Positions 35,866 to 45,206 of a stretch of DNA of 64,000 nt are shown here, piece after piece. Each line of letters starts with the position of its first letter. Position 1 is the stretch's first letter. Under the pieces are notes generated by a model. That model was not told where the DNA came from. It saw nothing but the letters and a program-made list of their open reading frames with translations, and searched no databases. The stretch comes from [Eubacterium] saphenum (GTDB taxonomy: Bacteria > Bacillota > Clostridia > Oscillospirales > Ruminococcaceae). The position numbers and the translations under genes were made by a program. Location of the stretch: assembly GCA_004555855.1 (NCBI GenBank), contig SFJQ01000001.1, positions 1 through 64,000 on the forward strand, in the 5' to 3' direction.

Positions 35866-36669
35866 ATGAAACCAAACAAAAAATCCCTGAAGCTCACGCT
35901 TTCTATGATAGGCTGTTTCGCGCTGCTTGCCGTGAGCGCGAGAATTACCGAGAGCGCGCTCCCCGTTTCCGCACCCGCGGCGCAAAAGCCGATTATCGTG
36001 CTGGACGCGGGTCACGGCGGCTTGGACTCGGGCGCTGTCGGAAAAAACGGCGTGCTTGAAAAGGACGTAAACCTTGCTGTTGTGCTGGATTTGCGCGATA
36101 TGCTGGAGATGTCGGGCTTTGAGGTTGTTCTCACGCGCGACGAGGACATCTCGATTTACGACCCGGGTGTTGAGGGTATCCGAAACCAGAAGCTCAACGA
36201 TATGGATAACCGTCTCAAGATTATCCAAAGTCACCCCGACAGCATTTTCCTGTGCATTCACCAGAACAACTTCACCGACCCGCAGTACTTCGGCGGGCAG
36301 ATGTTCTACAACAACAACCACCCCGACAACCGCACCCTCGCGCAGATTATGCAGCGCCGTTTCGCGGATTTACAGCCGGGAAACGACCGTGAAATCAAGC
36401 TCTCGGGCGAGGAACTTTTCCTGCTCAAATCCAACAAAAACCCCTCGCTGATGATAGAATGCGGCTTCCTCTCGAACCCCGACGAGGAGCAGAAGCTCTC
36501 CACGAAAGAGTACCAGCAGAAGGTTGCCTTCACCATTTACGGCGGCGTTATGGAATACCTTGACGCCATCACCGAAAAGCCCGATGAATTTGCAGACTCC
36601 TCCGATGACGACGATTTTGCCGATTCCTCGGACGATTTTGCCGATAAACCCGAGTTTTCGGAGAATTAA
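35866..36669 (+). CDS. cwlD: N-acetylmuramoyl-L-alanine amidase, CwlD-like
   Basis: This Amidase_3 enzyme cleaves the stem peptide from MurNAc; CwlD does this in the spore cortex to make muramic lactam. The 267 residues have an N-terminal signal or anchor (about 7-28). Zinc ligands are in LDAGHGGLD, VLEKDVNL and CIHQNNF, with the catalytic Glu in IECGFLSNP. The C-terminal 30 residues are an acidic repeat (FADSSDD, three times), which is unusual for CwlD. GGAG precedes the ATG at a normal distance. A terminator follows. Confidence 0.87.
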   Translation: MKPNKKSLKLTLSMIGCFALLAVSARITESALPVSAPAAQKPIIVLDAGHGGLDSGAVGKNGVLEKDVNLAVVLDLRDMLEMSGFEVVLTRDEDISIYDPGVEGIRNQKLNDMDNRLKIIQSHPDSIFLCIHQNNFTDPQYFGGQMFYNNNHPDNRTLAQIMQRRFADLQPGNDREIKLSGEELFLLKSNKNPSLMIECGFLSNPDEEQKLSTKEYQQKVAFTIYGGVMEYLDAITEKPDEFADSSDDDDFADSSDDFADKPEFSEN

Positions 36670-36698
36670 CCTCTGCAAATTGTTGAAAATTGTTACAA

Positions 36699-36728
36699 AA
36701 ACTCCGTTGAGAAAGCGGAGTTTTTTGT
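36699..36728 (+). terminator. Terminator after cwlD
   Basis: Arms AACTCCG and CGGAGTT flank a 9-base loop and run into TTTTTT. The following 36730-36851 shows nothing recognisable. Confidence 0.9.
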
Positions 36729-36851
36729 GTATTTATACTAAACGCACGATTTCATACTTGTAATAAAGTGTCGATTGTGGTAGAATATAGGAGAGTGTTT
36801 TTGGATTTATTCGAGAGTTTGGCGGACAACACCTACCCTGCGCGAACTCCT

Positions 36852-37056
36852 TGCATTTTCGTCGGCATTTAGCCAACGAAAATGCTTGGGGGAAAACTCT
36901 TGTTTTCCCCCAAACCCCTTTAGCGCTTTTGAACGCGTGTTTGTCGCGCTTCGCGCTCTAGTAGCGCGGCTTCGCCGCGAGTGCCTCCGGCGGCTTAGAA
37001 CCTTTTTCTGAAGAAAAAGGTTCTAAGTACTCCAAAAAGACTTTTTTCGCTTCGCG
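36852..37056 (+). repeat. Repeat family B, full copy 1
   Basis: In order the copy holds a hairpin GCATTTTCGTCGGC/GCCAACGAAAATGC, a hairpin TTGGGGGAAAAC/GTTTTCCCCCAA, the string CCCCTTTAGCGCTTTTG, a CGCGCTTCGCGC hairpin, the core GTGCCTCCGGCGG, a hairpin AACCTTTTTCTGAAGAAAAAGG, and the end AAAAAGACTTTTTTCGCTTCGCG (as AAAGACTTTTTTCGCTTCG). It lies between cwlD and purB and contains no gene. Confidence 0.92.
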
Positions 37057-37131
37057 TGCCCGATTACGGCTTTGCGAAAACGGTGCGCGAAATTTCCACC
37101 CACGTTAATAATTTTAAGGAGATATAAACCT

Positions 37132-38568
37132 ATGTCAAAAAATTACAATTCCTACGAAAGCCCCTTCTGCACCCGCTACGCCAGCCCCGAAATGCAATAC
37201 ATCTTCTCGGCAGACAAGAAATTCACCACTTGGCGCAAGCTCTGGGTCGCCCTCGCCCGCGGCGAAATGAAACTCGGTCTTTCCGTCACTCAGGAACAAG
37301 TCGATGAGCTCGAATCCCACGTCAACGACATCAACTATGACGTCGCCGAAGCCCGCGAGAAAATCGTCCGCCACGACGTTATGTCACACGTCTTCGCCTA
37401 CGGTCAGCAATGCCCCAAAGCCGCCGGCATAATCCACCTCGGCGCAACCTCCTGCTACGTCGGCGACAACACCGATATCATTATCATGCGCGACGCGCTC
37501 CTCCTCGTCAAGAAAAAGCTCCTCAACGTCATCGCAAATCTCGCAAAATTTGCCGAGCAGTACAAAAATATGCCCTGCATGGCTTACACCCACCTCCAGC
37601 CCGCTCAACCCACCACCGTCGGCAAGCGCGCAACCCTCTGGATAAACGAACTGCTGATGGATTACGAGGAAGTTGAATACCGCATAAAGTCCCTGAAACT
37701 CCTCGGTCAGAAAGGCACAACCGGCACGCAGGCTTCTTTCGTTGAGCTGTTTGGCGGCGACTCTGCCAAAATCAAGCAGCTTGAAAAGATGATTGCGGAG
37801 GAAATGGGCTTCACGGAATGCGTTCCCGTCAGCGGACAAACCTACTCGCGCAAGGTTGACTCGCAGGTTCTCAGCACCCTTTCGGGCATCGCGCAGAGCT
37901 GCTCGAAATTCTCGAACGATTTGCGTATTTTGCAGAGCTTTGAGGAAATGGGCGAGCCGTTCGAGAAGAACCAAATTGGTTCATCGGCAATGCCCTACAA
38001 GCGCAATCCTATGCGCTCCGAGAGAATAACCTCGCTTGCGCGCTATGTTATGATAGACTCGCTCAACCCCGCCTTCACCGCAGGCACGCAGTGGTTTGAG
38101 AGAACGCTTGACGACAGCGCAAACAAGCGCATTTCCGTTGCCGAGAGCTTCCTCGGTGTTGACGCGATTTTGAACATTATGATGAACGTAACCGATGGCA
38201 TCGAGGTTTATCCCGAAATGGTCAAGCGCCGTCTGATGAACAAGCTGCCGTTTATGGCTACCGAAAATATTATGATGAAGGTTGTGGAAAACGGCGGAAA
38301 CCGCCAGCAGCTCCACGAAGAACTCCGCACGCACTCGCAGGCTTGCGCTCAGAAGATGAGAGAGGGCGGCGAAAACGACCTTGTTGACAGAATTGCCGCA
38401 GACCCGATGTTCAACATCACGAAAGAGGAAATCGAAGCGGTTCTGCGCCCCGAGCTTTATGTCGGACGTGCGCCCGAGCAGGTTGAGGAGTATCTGCGCG
38501 ATTTCATTCAGCCCATTCTTGACGAGAACAAGGATTTGCTCGGCGAAAAGGCGGAGCTGAGCGTTTAA
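37132..38568 (+). CDS. purB: Adenylosuccinate lyase
   Basis: This purine enzyme cleaves SAICAR and adenylosuccinate. The 478 residues include IIHLGATSCYVGDN, QPTTVGKRATLW and the fumarase-superfamily signature GSSAMPYKRNPM. AAGGAG lies upstream of the ATG at 37132; the frame is open 60 bp further but runs into repeat B. The first half uses mostly C-ending codons and the last third G- or T-ending ones, a shift shared with other genes that follow a repeat B copy. Confidence 0.97.
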   Translation: MSKNYNSYESPFCTRYASPEMQYIFSADKKFTTWRKLWVALARGEMKLGLSVTQEQVDELESHVNDINYDVAEAREKIVRHDVMSHVFAYGQQCPKAAGIIHLGATSCYVGDNTDIIIMRDALLLVKKKLLNVIANLAKFAEQYKNMPCMAYTHLQPAQPTTVGKRATLWINELLMDYEEVEYRIKSLKLLGQKGTTGTQASFVELFGGDSAKIKQLEKMIAEEMGFTECVPVSGQTYSRKVDSQVLSTLSGIAQSCSKFSNDLRILQSFEEMGEPFEKNQIGSSAMPYKRNPMRSERITSLARYVMIDSLNPAFTAGTQWFERTLDDSANKRISVAESFLGVDAILNIMMNVTDGIEVYPEMVKRRLMNKLPFMATENIMMKVVENGGNRQQLHEELRTHSQACAQKMREGGENDLVDRIAADPMFNITKEEIEAVLRPELYVGRAPEQVEEYLRDFIQPILDENKDLLGEKAELSV

Positions 38569-38579
38569 GGAGAAGAAAT

Positions 38580-40586
38580 TTGAGAAAATGGATTGTTCCC
38601 GCAGCGGAATTTGCCGATGAGGAAATTCGCTCGGAATACGGGGATTTTCTCGGGAAAATTCTCGGCGCGCGGGGGATTCACACGAAAAAAGCTGCCGAAA
38701 AGCTGTTCGGAGAAGGCGAATTTTTTGAAGAGCCGTATCCTGCGGATATCGGGAAAGCGGTCGAGGTTATCACGGAAGCGCTTGAAAACGGCGAGAAAAT
38801 CACGATTTTCGGCGACTATGACTGTGACGGCGTGACGAGTACCGTGATGATGTACACTTACCTTGACTCGCTCGGCGCGGAGGTTGACTACTACATTCCC
38901 GAGCGCTCGGAAGGCTTTGGAATGAGCATTCCCGCGCTGAAAAAAATCATCGGAAACGGCACGGGGCTTATCATCACGGTGGACAACGGCGTGAACGCGC
39001 TCGAGGAAGCCGAGTTTATCAGAAGTCAGGGCGTGAAACTCGTTATCGCGGACCACCATCAGCCCGGCGAAACGCTTCCCGTGTGCGACGCGTGCGTTAA
39101 CCCGAACCGCGCCGATGATTACTCGCTGTTCAAGGATTTGTGCGGCGCGGGAGTTGTGCTGAAGCTGCTCTGCGCGCTTGAAGAGGACAAGGACTATATC
39201 CTCGAAAACTACGCGGACTTGGCTATGGTCGGCACAATCGGCGATGTAATGCCGCTTCGCGGTGAAAACAGGTTCATCGTGAAGAAGGGGCTTGAGGTGC
39301 TGAAAAACGCGGGAAACGAGGGCTTGAAAAGGCTGATTTCTTCCGCGGGACTTTCTCCCAAAAACCTCACGGCAGCAGATATTTCCTTCAAAATCTGCCC
39401 CGCGATAAACTCGGCGGGACGCGTTGAAAGCGCGGATAAAGCGGTTCGGCTGCTGTTGGCGAGGGATACCGGAGAAGCGGCGCGGCTTTGTGAAAACATC
39501 GTGCAGATTAACGCGAAACGGCGCGAAATCGAGCAGAAAATCTACGAAGATATCCAAAAGCAGATTGAAAGCGACCCGTCAATCCTTGCGAAGCGCGTGA
39601 TTTTTCTCGCGGGCGAGGGCTGGAACGCGGGTGTTATCGGCATCGTCTGCGCGAAAATTGTCGAGAAATACGGAAAGCCGACAATCGTTGTCGCAGTCGA
39701 GAACGGCGAGGGGCGCGGCTCGTGCAGAAGCGTCGGGAATTTCTCGATTTACGGGCTGCTCAGCCACTGCTCCGCGTATCTCACGAAGTTTGGCGGGCAC
39801 CCGATGGCGGGCGGTTTCTCCGTCAAGGCTGATGAAATCGGCGAGTTCAGGCGAAAAATCGAGGAGTACGCCGCGGCGCATTACCCGACAATGCCCGAAG
39901 CCGAGCTTTTCGCGGATATGCGCGTGACGGGGGATTTGCTGAGCGTTGGAAATATCGGGCTGCTCTGCCGTCTGGAGCCGCTTGGCGAGGGCTTCGCGAA
40001 GCCGGTTTTCCTGCTCGAAAACTGCGAAATCAAGGCGAAGCGCCCGCTCAAGGATGGAAAATTCATCTCGCTTGAAATCAGGACGGGGAACGCGAATTTG
40101 CGCGCGCTGTCGTTCAGGATAAGCTTCGCGGATTTTGCCGCGGAAACGGGCGATAAAATCGACATCATCGCGCACGCCGAAATAAACGAGTACAACGGCA
40201 CGAAAAGCGTTCAGCTCAAGCTCCTCGACTATCGTCCGACGGGCTTCCGCGAGGACAGATTTTTTGCGGCGCGGCGGGTTTCGGACGCGATTTTGCGCGG
40301 CGAGGGCTTTGACAAGCGGCTTGCTCCGAGAGTTGTCCCGCAAAGCCGCGAGGATTTGATGAAGATTTACGACCTCCTGCGGAAGAACAACGGCAGGCTT
40401 ACTCTTGAACAGCTCGCGGTTTTTGACGGCTCGGTAAACTACTGTATGCTCAAAATCGTCGTCACAGCCTTCTGCGAAGCCAATATGGCGCAATTTGACG
40501 GTGAACGTGCGCGGCTCGTTCCCGCGAAGGAGAAGCGGGACTTGTTCAAAGAGGGGATTCTGGCTCGGCTTATCGAAAACTCCTAG
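38580..40586 (+). CDS. recJ: Single-strand DNA exonuclease RecJ
   Basis: The 668-residue protein has the DHH phosphoesterase domain (ITIFGDYDCDGVTST, then VIADHHQPGE) and the DHHA1 part (GHPMAGGFSV), followed by the nucleic-acid binding domain and a clostridial C-terminal extension. It is a 5'-3' exonuclease for repair and recombination. The start is TTG at 38580, with AAGGAG 8 bases upstream; no ATG competes. It starts 11 bp after purB, so the two are co-transcribed. Confidence 0.95.
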   Translation: MRKWIVPAAEFADEEIRSEYGDFLGKILGARGIHTKKAAEKLFGEGEFFEEPYPADIGKAVEVITEALENGEKITIFGDYDCDGVTSTVMMYTYLDSLGAEVDYYIPERSEGFGMSIPALKKIIGNGTGLIITVDNGVNALEEAEFIRSQGVKLVIADHHQPGETLPVCDACVNPNRADDYSLFKDLCGAGVVLKLLCALEEDKDYILENYADLAMVGTIGDVMPLRGENRFIVKKGLEVLKNAGNEGLKRLISSAGLSPKNLTAADISFKICPAINSAGRVESADKAVRLLLARDTGEAARLCENIVQINAKRREIEQKIYEDIQKQIESDPSILAKRVIFLAGEGWNAGVIGIVCAKIVEKYGKPTIVVAVENGEGRGSCRSVGNFSIYGLLSHCSAYLTKFGGHPMAGGFSVKADEIGEFRRKIEEYAAAHYPTMPEAELFADMRVTGDLLSVGNIGLLCRLEPLGEGFAKPVFLLENCEIKAKRPLKDGKFISLEIRTGNANLRALSFRISFADFAAETGDKIDIIAHAEINEYNGTKSVQLKLLDYRPTGFREDRFFAARRVSDAILRGEGFDKRLAPRVVPQSREDLMKIYDLLRKNNGRLTLEQLAVFDGSVNYCMLKIVVTAFCEANMAQFDGERARLVPAKEKRDLFKEGILARLIENS

Positions 40587-40627
40587 CAGGTTGTTTGAGC
40601 TTGGTTTGATTTTTACTTGCTCTGCTT

Positions 40628-40872
40628 CATTTTTGTCGGCTTCGAGCCGACAAAAATGTTGGGGGAAAACTCTTCGTTTCCAGAAACGCTAAAGGCGTTT
40701 CTCCCCTTAAACCCCTTTAGCGCTTTTGAACGCGTATTATCGCGCTTCGCGCTCTAGTAGCGCGGCTTCGCTCGCGGATGCCTCCGGCGGCAAGGAACCT
40801 TTTTCTGAAGAAAAAGGTTAGGGAAACCGAAGGTTTCTCGTTGACCTCCAAAAAGACTTTTTTCGCTGCGCG
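40628..40872 (+). repeat. Repeat family B, full copy 2
   Basis: This longest copy begins CATTTTTGTCGGC, has an extra hairpin GAAACGCTAAAGGCGTTTC after the G-run, then the CCCCTTTAGCGC, GTGCCTCCGGCGG, CTTTTTCTGAAGAAAAAG and AAAAAGACTTTTTTCGC blocks. It fills the gap between recJ and relA. Confidence 0.92.
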
Positions 40873-40924
40873 ATTGCGGGAAGGTCTTTCGGCATTACCT
40901 AAACTGTTTTTTGGAAGTGATTTT

Positions 40925-43096
40925 ATGGAAAATGTTACAATCGACGACTTAATGCAGCGCGTCATCGACGCCGACAAACAATACGACGCCGACAAAATCC
41001 GCCGCGCCTACGACCTCGCCGACAAAGCCCATGAAGGTCAAATGCGCTCCTCCGGAGAAAAGTACATCACTCACCCCCTCTCCGTCGCGATGATTCTGAT
41101 GGACTATTTCATGGATACCGACACTATATGCGCCGCCCTTCTCCACGACGTCGTTGAAGATACCGATATCGATTTGGAGGAAATCCGCAAAAAGTTCGGC
41201 GATGATGTAGCTCTCCTCGTTGACGGCGTAACCAAAATCGGCAAAGTCCCCCTCAACTCCAAAGAGGAACAGCACGCCGAAAATATCCGAAAAATCCTCA
41301 TGGCAATGAGCAAGGATATCCGCGTCATCATCATCAAGCTCGCCGACCGCCTCCACAATATGCGTACCCTCTACGCGCGTCCTCCCGAAAAACAACGCAA
41401 AACTTCTCTCGAAACTATGAATTTCTACGCGCCTATCGCTCACCGTCTTGGTATGAGCGATGTCAAGGACGAGATGGAAACTATTGCCATTCACTACCTC
41501 GACCCTTACGGCGCGCAGGAAGTTGAACGGCTTCTCGACCTGCACAAAGAGGAGCGCGACACCTTTATCGGCAAAATTATCGCGAGAATCCGCGAGCGTA
41601 TCACCGATATCGACCCGCCGCCCGTTATCGAAGGCCGCGTTAAATCGGTGTACAGCATCTACAAGAAAATGTACGTCAAAAACAAGCCGTTTGACGAGAT
41701 TTACGATATTTACGCGGTTAGAATAATCGTGCAGACGGTTATCGAGTGCTACAACGTGCTGGGCGTTATCCACGACCTGTTCAACCCGCTTCCCTACCGC
41801 TTCAAGGACTATATCGCAACCCCCAAGCCCAACCGTTATCAGTCGCTTCACACGACAGTTATCGGCAAAGAGGGAATCCCGTTCGAGGTGCAAATCAGAA
41901 CCGTTGAGATGCACAACACTGCGCAGTACGGTATCGCGGCTCACTGGAAGTACAAGGCGGGGCTTAAAGGCAGCGTTGCCGGTGAAAAGCGCTTTGACTG
42001 GATCAGACAGCTTCTGGAGCGTCAGCAGGAAAGCGATGACGTTGAACAGATAACCGAGGCAATCAAGAACGATTTGTCGCAGGACGAGGTGTTCGTGTTC
42101 TCGCCAAAGGGCGATATTTTCACGCTTCCGCTCGGCGCAAATGTTATCGATTTCGCCTATGCCGTACACTCGGAGGTCGGAAATAAAATGACCGGCGCAA
42201 AGGTTGGCGGACGAATGGTGCCGTTTGATTATCAGGTCAAGACGGGCGATATCGTCGAGATTTTCACCAGCGGTTCACCGAATTACGGACCGAACCGAAA
42301 CTGGATGAACATTGCCAAAACAACCGAAGCAAAGGCGAAAATCCGTTCGTGGTTCAAGCGCGAGCGCCGCGATGAGAACATCGAGCGCGGAAAAGAGGAG
42401 CTTGAGCGCGAGTTTAAGCGTAATGCTATTCCGCTTGACGAGGAAATTCTGAAAGAAGCGGCGATGAGAGCGCGCGTTGACACGATTGACGATTTGTACG
42501 CGGCAGTCGGGTACGGCGGCGTTGCGACAACGAAGATTATCCAGCGTATCAAGGACAGTCAGGCGAGAGCGCAGGCGGCGGCACCCGTGCTGATGTCGAG
42601 CGAGGAAAACATTGAGCAAACCAACCAGCGCAGCCGCAAAAAAGGCGTTATTATCGAGGGTGTGGACAACTGTCTGATAAAGTTCGCGCAGTGTTGTAAT
42701 CCGCTGCCGGGCGACCCGATAATCGGTTTTGTGACGCGGGGATTTGGAGTATCGATACACAAGCAGGACTGTGTGAACGTGCTGAACAATATGGACAGCG
42801 AGGAGAACCGCGAACGGTGGATAAAAGCGTCGTGGGCGGGCGAGGACAACGCTTCGTACCGCGCGACGATTGACATTATTGCGGAGCAGACATCGTCGGT
42901 TATTGCGGATATTACGGCGGCGATTGCGGCGAATCACATACCGATGCACGAGATGAATATGCACCGGTTGAAAAACGGGAACACGAATCTTGTGATAACA
43001 ATTGAGATTGCGGGTGTGGAGCAGCTTGGGAATGTAATTTTGCGGCTGCGGAAGATACCGGGCGTGATTTCTGCGGACAGAACGGGCAAGCAGTAA
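40925..43096 (+). CDS. relA: Bifunctional (p)ppGpp synthetase/hydrolase RelA/SpoT
   Basis: The stringent-response enzyme of 723 residues has an HD hydrolase domain (YITHPLSVAMIL, AALLHDVVEDTD), a synthetase domain (YDIYAVRIIVQT, PKPNRYQSLHTTV), a TGS domain near residue 400 and a C-terminal ACT domain. All key HD residues appear present, so it should both make and degrade (p)ppGpp. The ATG at 40925 with GGAAGTGA upstream is chosen; the frame continues upstream through repeat B. Codon third positions drift from C-rich at the 5' end to G/T-rich at the 3' end. Confidence 0.97.
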   Translation: MENVTIDDLMQRVIDADKQYDADKIRRAYDLADKAHEGQMRSSGEKYITHPLSVAMILMDYFMDTDTICAALLHDVVEDTDIDLEEIRKKFGDDVALLVDGVTKIGKVPLNSKEEQHAENIRKILMAMSKDIRVIIIKLADRLHNMRTLYARPPEKQRKTSLETMNFYAPIAHRLGMSDVKDEMETIAIHYLDPYGAQEVERLLDLHKEERDTFIGKIIARIRERITDIDPPPVIEGRVKSVYSIYKKMYVKNKPFDEIYDIYAVRIIVQTVIECYNVLGVIHDLFNPLPYRFKDYIATPKPNRYQSLHTTVIGKEGIPFEVQIRTVEMHNTAQYGIAAHWKYKAGLKGSVAGEKRFDWIRQLLERQQESDDVEQITEAIKNDLSQDEVFVFSPKGDIFTLPLGANVIDFAYAVHSEVGNKMTGAKVGGRMVPFDYQVKTGDIVEIFTSGSPNYGPNRNWMNIAKTTEAKAKIRSWFKRERRDENIERGKEELEREFKRNAIPLDEEILKEAAMRARVDTIDDLYAAVGYGGVATTKIIQRIKDSQARAQAAAPVLMSSEENIEQTNQRSRKKGVIIEGVDNCLIKFAQCCNPLPGDPIIGFVTRGFGVSIHKQDCVNVLNNMDSEENRERWIKASWAGEDNASYRATIDIIAEQTSSVIADITAAIAANHIPMHEMNMHRLKNGNTNLVITIEIAGVEQLGNVILRLRKIPGVISADRTGKQ

Positions 43097-43116
43097 TCCC
43101 ACAAAAAATTCACAAA

Positions 43117-43145
43117 AAACCCGAGAAGTCGTACTCCTCGGGTTT
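43117..43145. terminator. Bidirectional terminator between relA and the V-ATPase operon
   Basis: Arms AAACCCGAG and CTCGGGTTT (43117-43125 and 43137-43145) separate two convergent genes. A-rich sequence before and T-rich sequence after allow use on both strands. Confidence 0.85.
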
Positions 43146-43147
43146 CC

Positions 43148-43762
43148 TTATTTTACTTTCCGCTTCTTGATAACCTTCTGCCGTGAGAACTCCTCGCGCT
43201 CCTTCTCCTCCAACGCATTCGTTATAAACCTCACCTGCTGCTCAAACTTCGGTATCATAATATTCTTCAGCGCATTCCTTCGCTTCTGCGTCTTCTTAAT
43301 CGCCACAGCAAGCCGATAAACACTGTTCTCAAGCTCCGCCAGCCGTACCGTCAGCTCCTTCACCTTGTTAAAGCAAATATACGCCCTGTCAAACTCCGAG
43401 CCGGTTTCAATCATCGGGTAACACGGCTCCTCGGGCGGCAAAATCTGCGCGTTCACCCGCGGCAGCTCAACCCCCATAACCGAACGCGACGACAACGACA
43501 GCGAATTTTCCACAGGAATACAATCTGCTGCAATCGCCACCACGCCAAGCGTTATGTTCGCGTTCCGCAGCGCCGTGTACGCCTCGGAAAACGTGCTGTC
43601 AATCCCCGAACGCAGCGCCCTCGCTTCGTCCGTGAGTGCAACCATCTCCCGCACAAGTATGCTCCGCTTCCTGTCCATCAGCTCGTAGCCCAGAATCGCC
43701 TGATAAAGCGACCTCTTAACCTTAATCAGATTGCCCTTAGTCGGGAAAATTTGCTCCGCCAT
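43148..43762 (-). CDS. ntpD: V-type ATPase subunit D
   Basis: This 204-residue coiled-coil protein is the central rotor shaft. The N-terminus FPTKGNLIKVKRSL and the long antiparallel helices match the family, and a helical KKTQKRRNALKNIMIP block is near the C-terminus. AGGTGAG supports the ATG. It is the last gene of the nine-gene operon. Confidence 0.94.
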   Translation of the reverse strand: MAEQIFPTKGNLIKVKRSLYQAILGYELMDRKRSILVREMVALTDEARALRSGIDSTFSEAYTALRNANITLGVVAIAADCIPVENSLSLSSRSVMGVELPRVNAQILPPEEPCYPMIETGSEFDRAYICFNKVKELTVRLAELENSVYRLAVAIKKTQKRRNALKNIMIPKFEQQVRFITNALEEKEREEFSRQKVIKKRKVK

Positions 43763-43797
43763 CGTTTCTCACCTGCTCTTCTGCGGAAATGTGAAAA

Positions 43798-45192
43798 TTA
43801 CATAAACTTCAGCGCTCTCTCGGGATTATACTTCTCGTCAAGCAGCTTCTCGTCAACTCTGTCAAGCTCGCTTCTCGGCAGCGCACAAAGCAAATCCCAA
43901 CCCAAATCCAACGTTTCATCAAGCGTTCTGTTCTCGTCAAAGCCCTGATTGAGGAAGTGCCCCTCGAACAGCTTTCCGAATTTCATATAAGCGCGGTCGG
44001 TGTCGGAAAGCTCGTCCTCGCCGATAACCGAAGCCAGACTCCGCGCGTCCTGAACTCTCGCGTAAGCCGCGAAAAGCTGGTTTGAAACAGCCGCGTGGTC
44101 GGCGCGCGTGAAGCCCTCGCCGATGCCGTCCTTCATCAATCTCGACAGCGACAGCAAAACCGAAACTCCGGGGTAAATTCCCTTGCGGTCAAGCTCTCGG
44201 TCAAAAACAATCTGCCCCTCGGTGATGTAAGCCGTGAGGTCGGGAATCGGGTGAGTTATATCGTCGTTCGGCATCGTCAGAATGGGAATTTGCGTAACCG
44301 AACCGCTGCTGCCCTTGACAATTCCCGCGCGCTCATAAATTGCCGCGAGATTTGAATACAAATAGCCGGGATAGCCCTTTCTGCCGGGGATTTCGCCCTT
44401 CGATGACGAAAACTCGCGCAGCGCCTCGCAGTAAGACGTCATATCCGTCATAATAACCAGAATGTGCATATTTTTCTCGAACGCGAGATACTCCGCCGCA
44501 GTCAGCGCGCAAAGCGGCGTGAGCAGACGCTCGATAATCGGGTCGCTCGAGAGGTTGAGGAACATACAAACGCGCTCGATTGCGCCCGTGTCCTCGAATG
44601 AACGGCGGAAATAGTCCGCGACATCGTTCTGCACGCCCATTGCCGCGAAAACAACACCAAAATCCTTCGCGCCCTCGCCTGTGATTTTCGCCTGTTTTAC
44701 GATTTGAACGGCGAGCTTGTTGTGGAGCATACCCGAGCCTGAGAAAATCGGCAGCTTCTGCCCGCGGATAAGCGTCATCAGCGCGTCAATCGAGCTTACT
44801 CCCGTGTGGATATAGTTCTGCGGATAGTCGCGCGAATAGGGGTTGAGCGCGCGCCCGTTGACGTCGCCCATCTTCTCGGGGAACACGTCGCCAAGCCCGT
44901 CAATCGGCTTTCCTGCGCCGTTGAACACTCTTCCGAGTATCTCGGGCGAAAGCGGTATTTCAAGCGGCTTTCCCGAAAAAATCGTGCGCGTGTTTTTGAG
45001 AGAAATTCCGTTCGTCCCCTCAAAAACCTGCAGAATAACCTTTTCGCCTTCCATCTGCACAACGCGCCCGATTCTCTCCGAGCCGTCGTCCAGACGAATT
45101 TTCGCAATCTCGTCATAAGCCGCGCCTTTCACGCCGTCAAGCGCGACAAGCGGGCCGTTAATATCAGTCAATCCAACATACTGTACACTCAT
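43798..45192 (-). CDS. ntpB: V-type ATPase subunit B (non-catalytic)
   Basis: The 464-residue regulatory subunit lacks a Walker A lysine motif ([13 protein letters not shown] in its place), as usual, and contains [17 protein letters not shown] as the family block (seen as [11 protein letters not shown]). GAGG lies 7 bases before the ATG at 45192, chosen over a TTG six bases upstream. It alternates with subunit A in the V1 hexamer. Confidence 0.96.
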   Translation of the reverse strand: MSVQYVGLTDINGPLVALDGVKGAAYDEIAKIRLDDGSERIGRVVQMEGEKVILQVFEGTNGISLKNTRTIFSGKPLEIPLSPEILGRVFNGAGKPIDGLGDVFPEKMGDVNGRALNPYSRDYPQNYIHTGVSSIDALMTLIRGQKLPIFSGSGMLHNKLAVQIVKQAKITGEGAKDFGVVFAAMGVQNDVADYFRRSFEDTGAIERVCMFLNLSSDPIIERLLTPLCALTAAEYLAFEKNMHILVIMTDMTSYCEALREFSSSKGEIPGRKGYPGYLYSNLAAIYERAGIVKGSSGSVTQIPILTMPNDDITHPIPDLTAYITEGQIVFDRELDRKGIYPGVSVLLSLSRLMKDGIGEGFTRADHAAVSNQLFAAYARVQDARSLASVIGEDELSDTDRAYMKFGKLFEGHFLNQGFDENRTLDETLDLGWDLLCALPRSELDRVDEKLLDEKYNPERALKFM

Positions 45193-45206
45193 TTTCAAAC
45201 CTCTTA

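Noticed and set aside
40778..40924. N-terminal extension of relA by 49 residues
   Set aside because: It would be encoded by the family B element, and the ATG at 40925 has its own ribosome site and gives the normal family N-terminus.
40949..42169. Long minus-strand open frame inside relA
   Set aside because: It is antisense to the HD and synthetase domains of relA and has no start signals.
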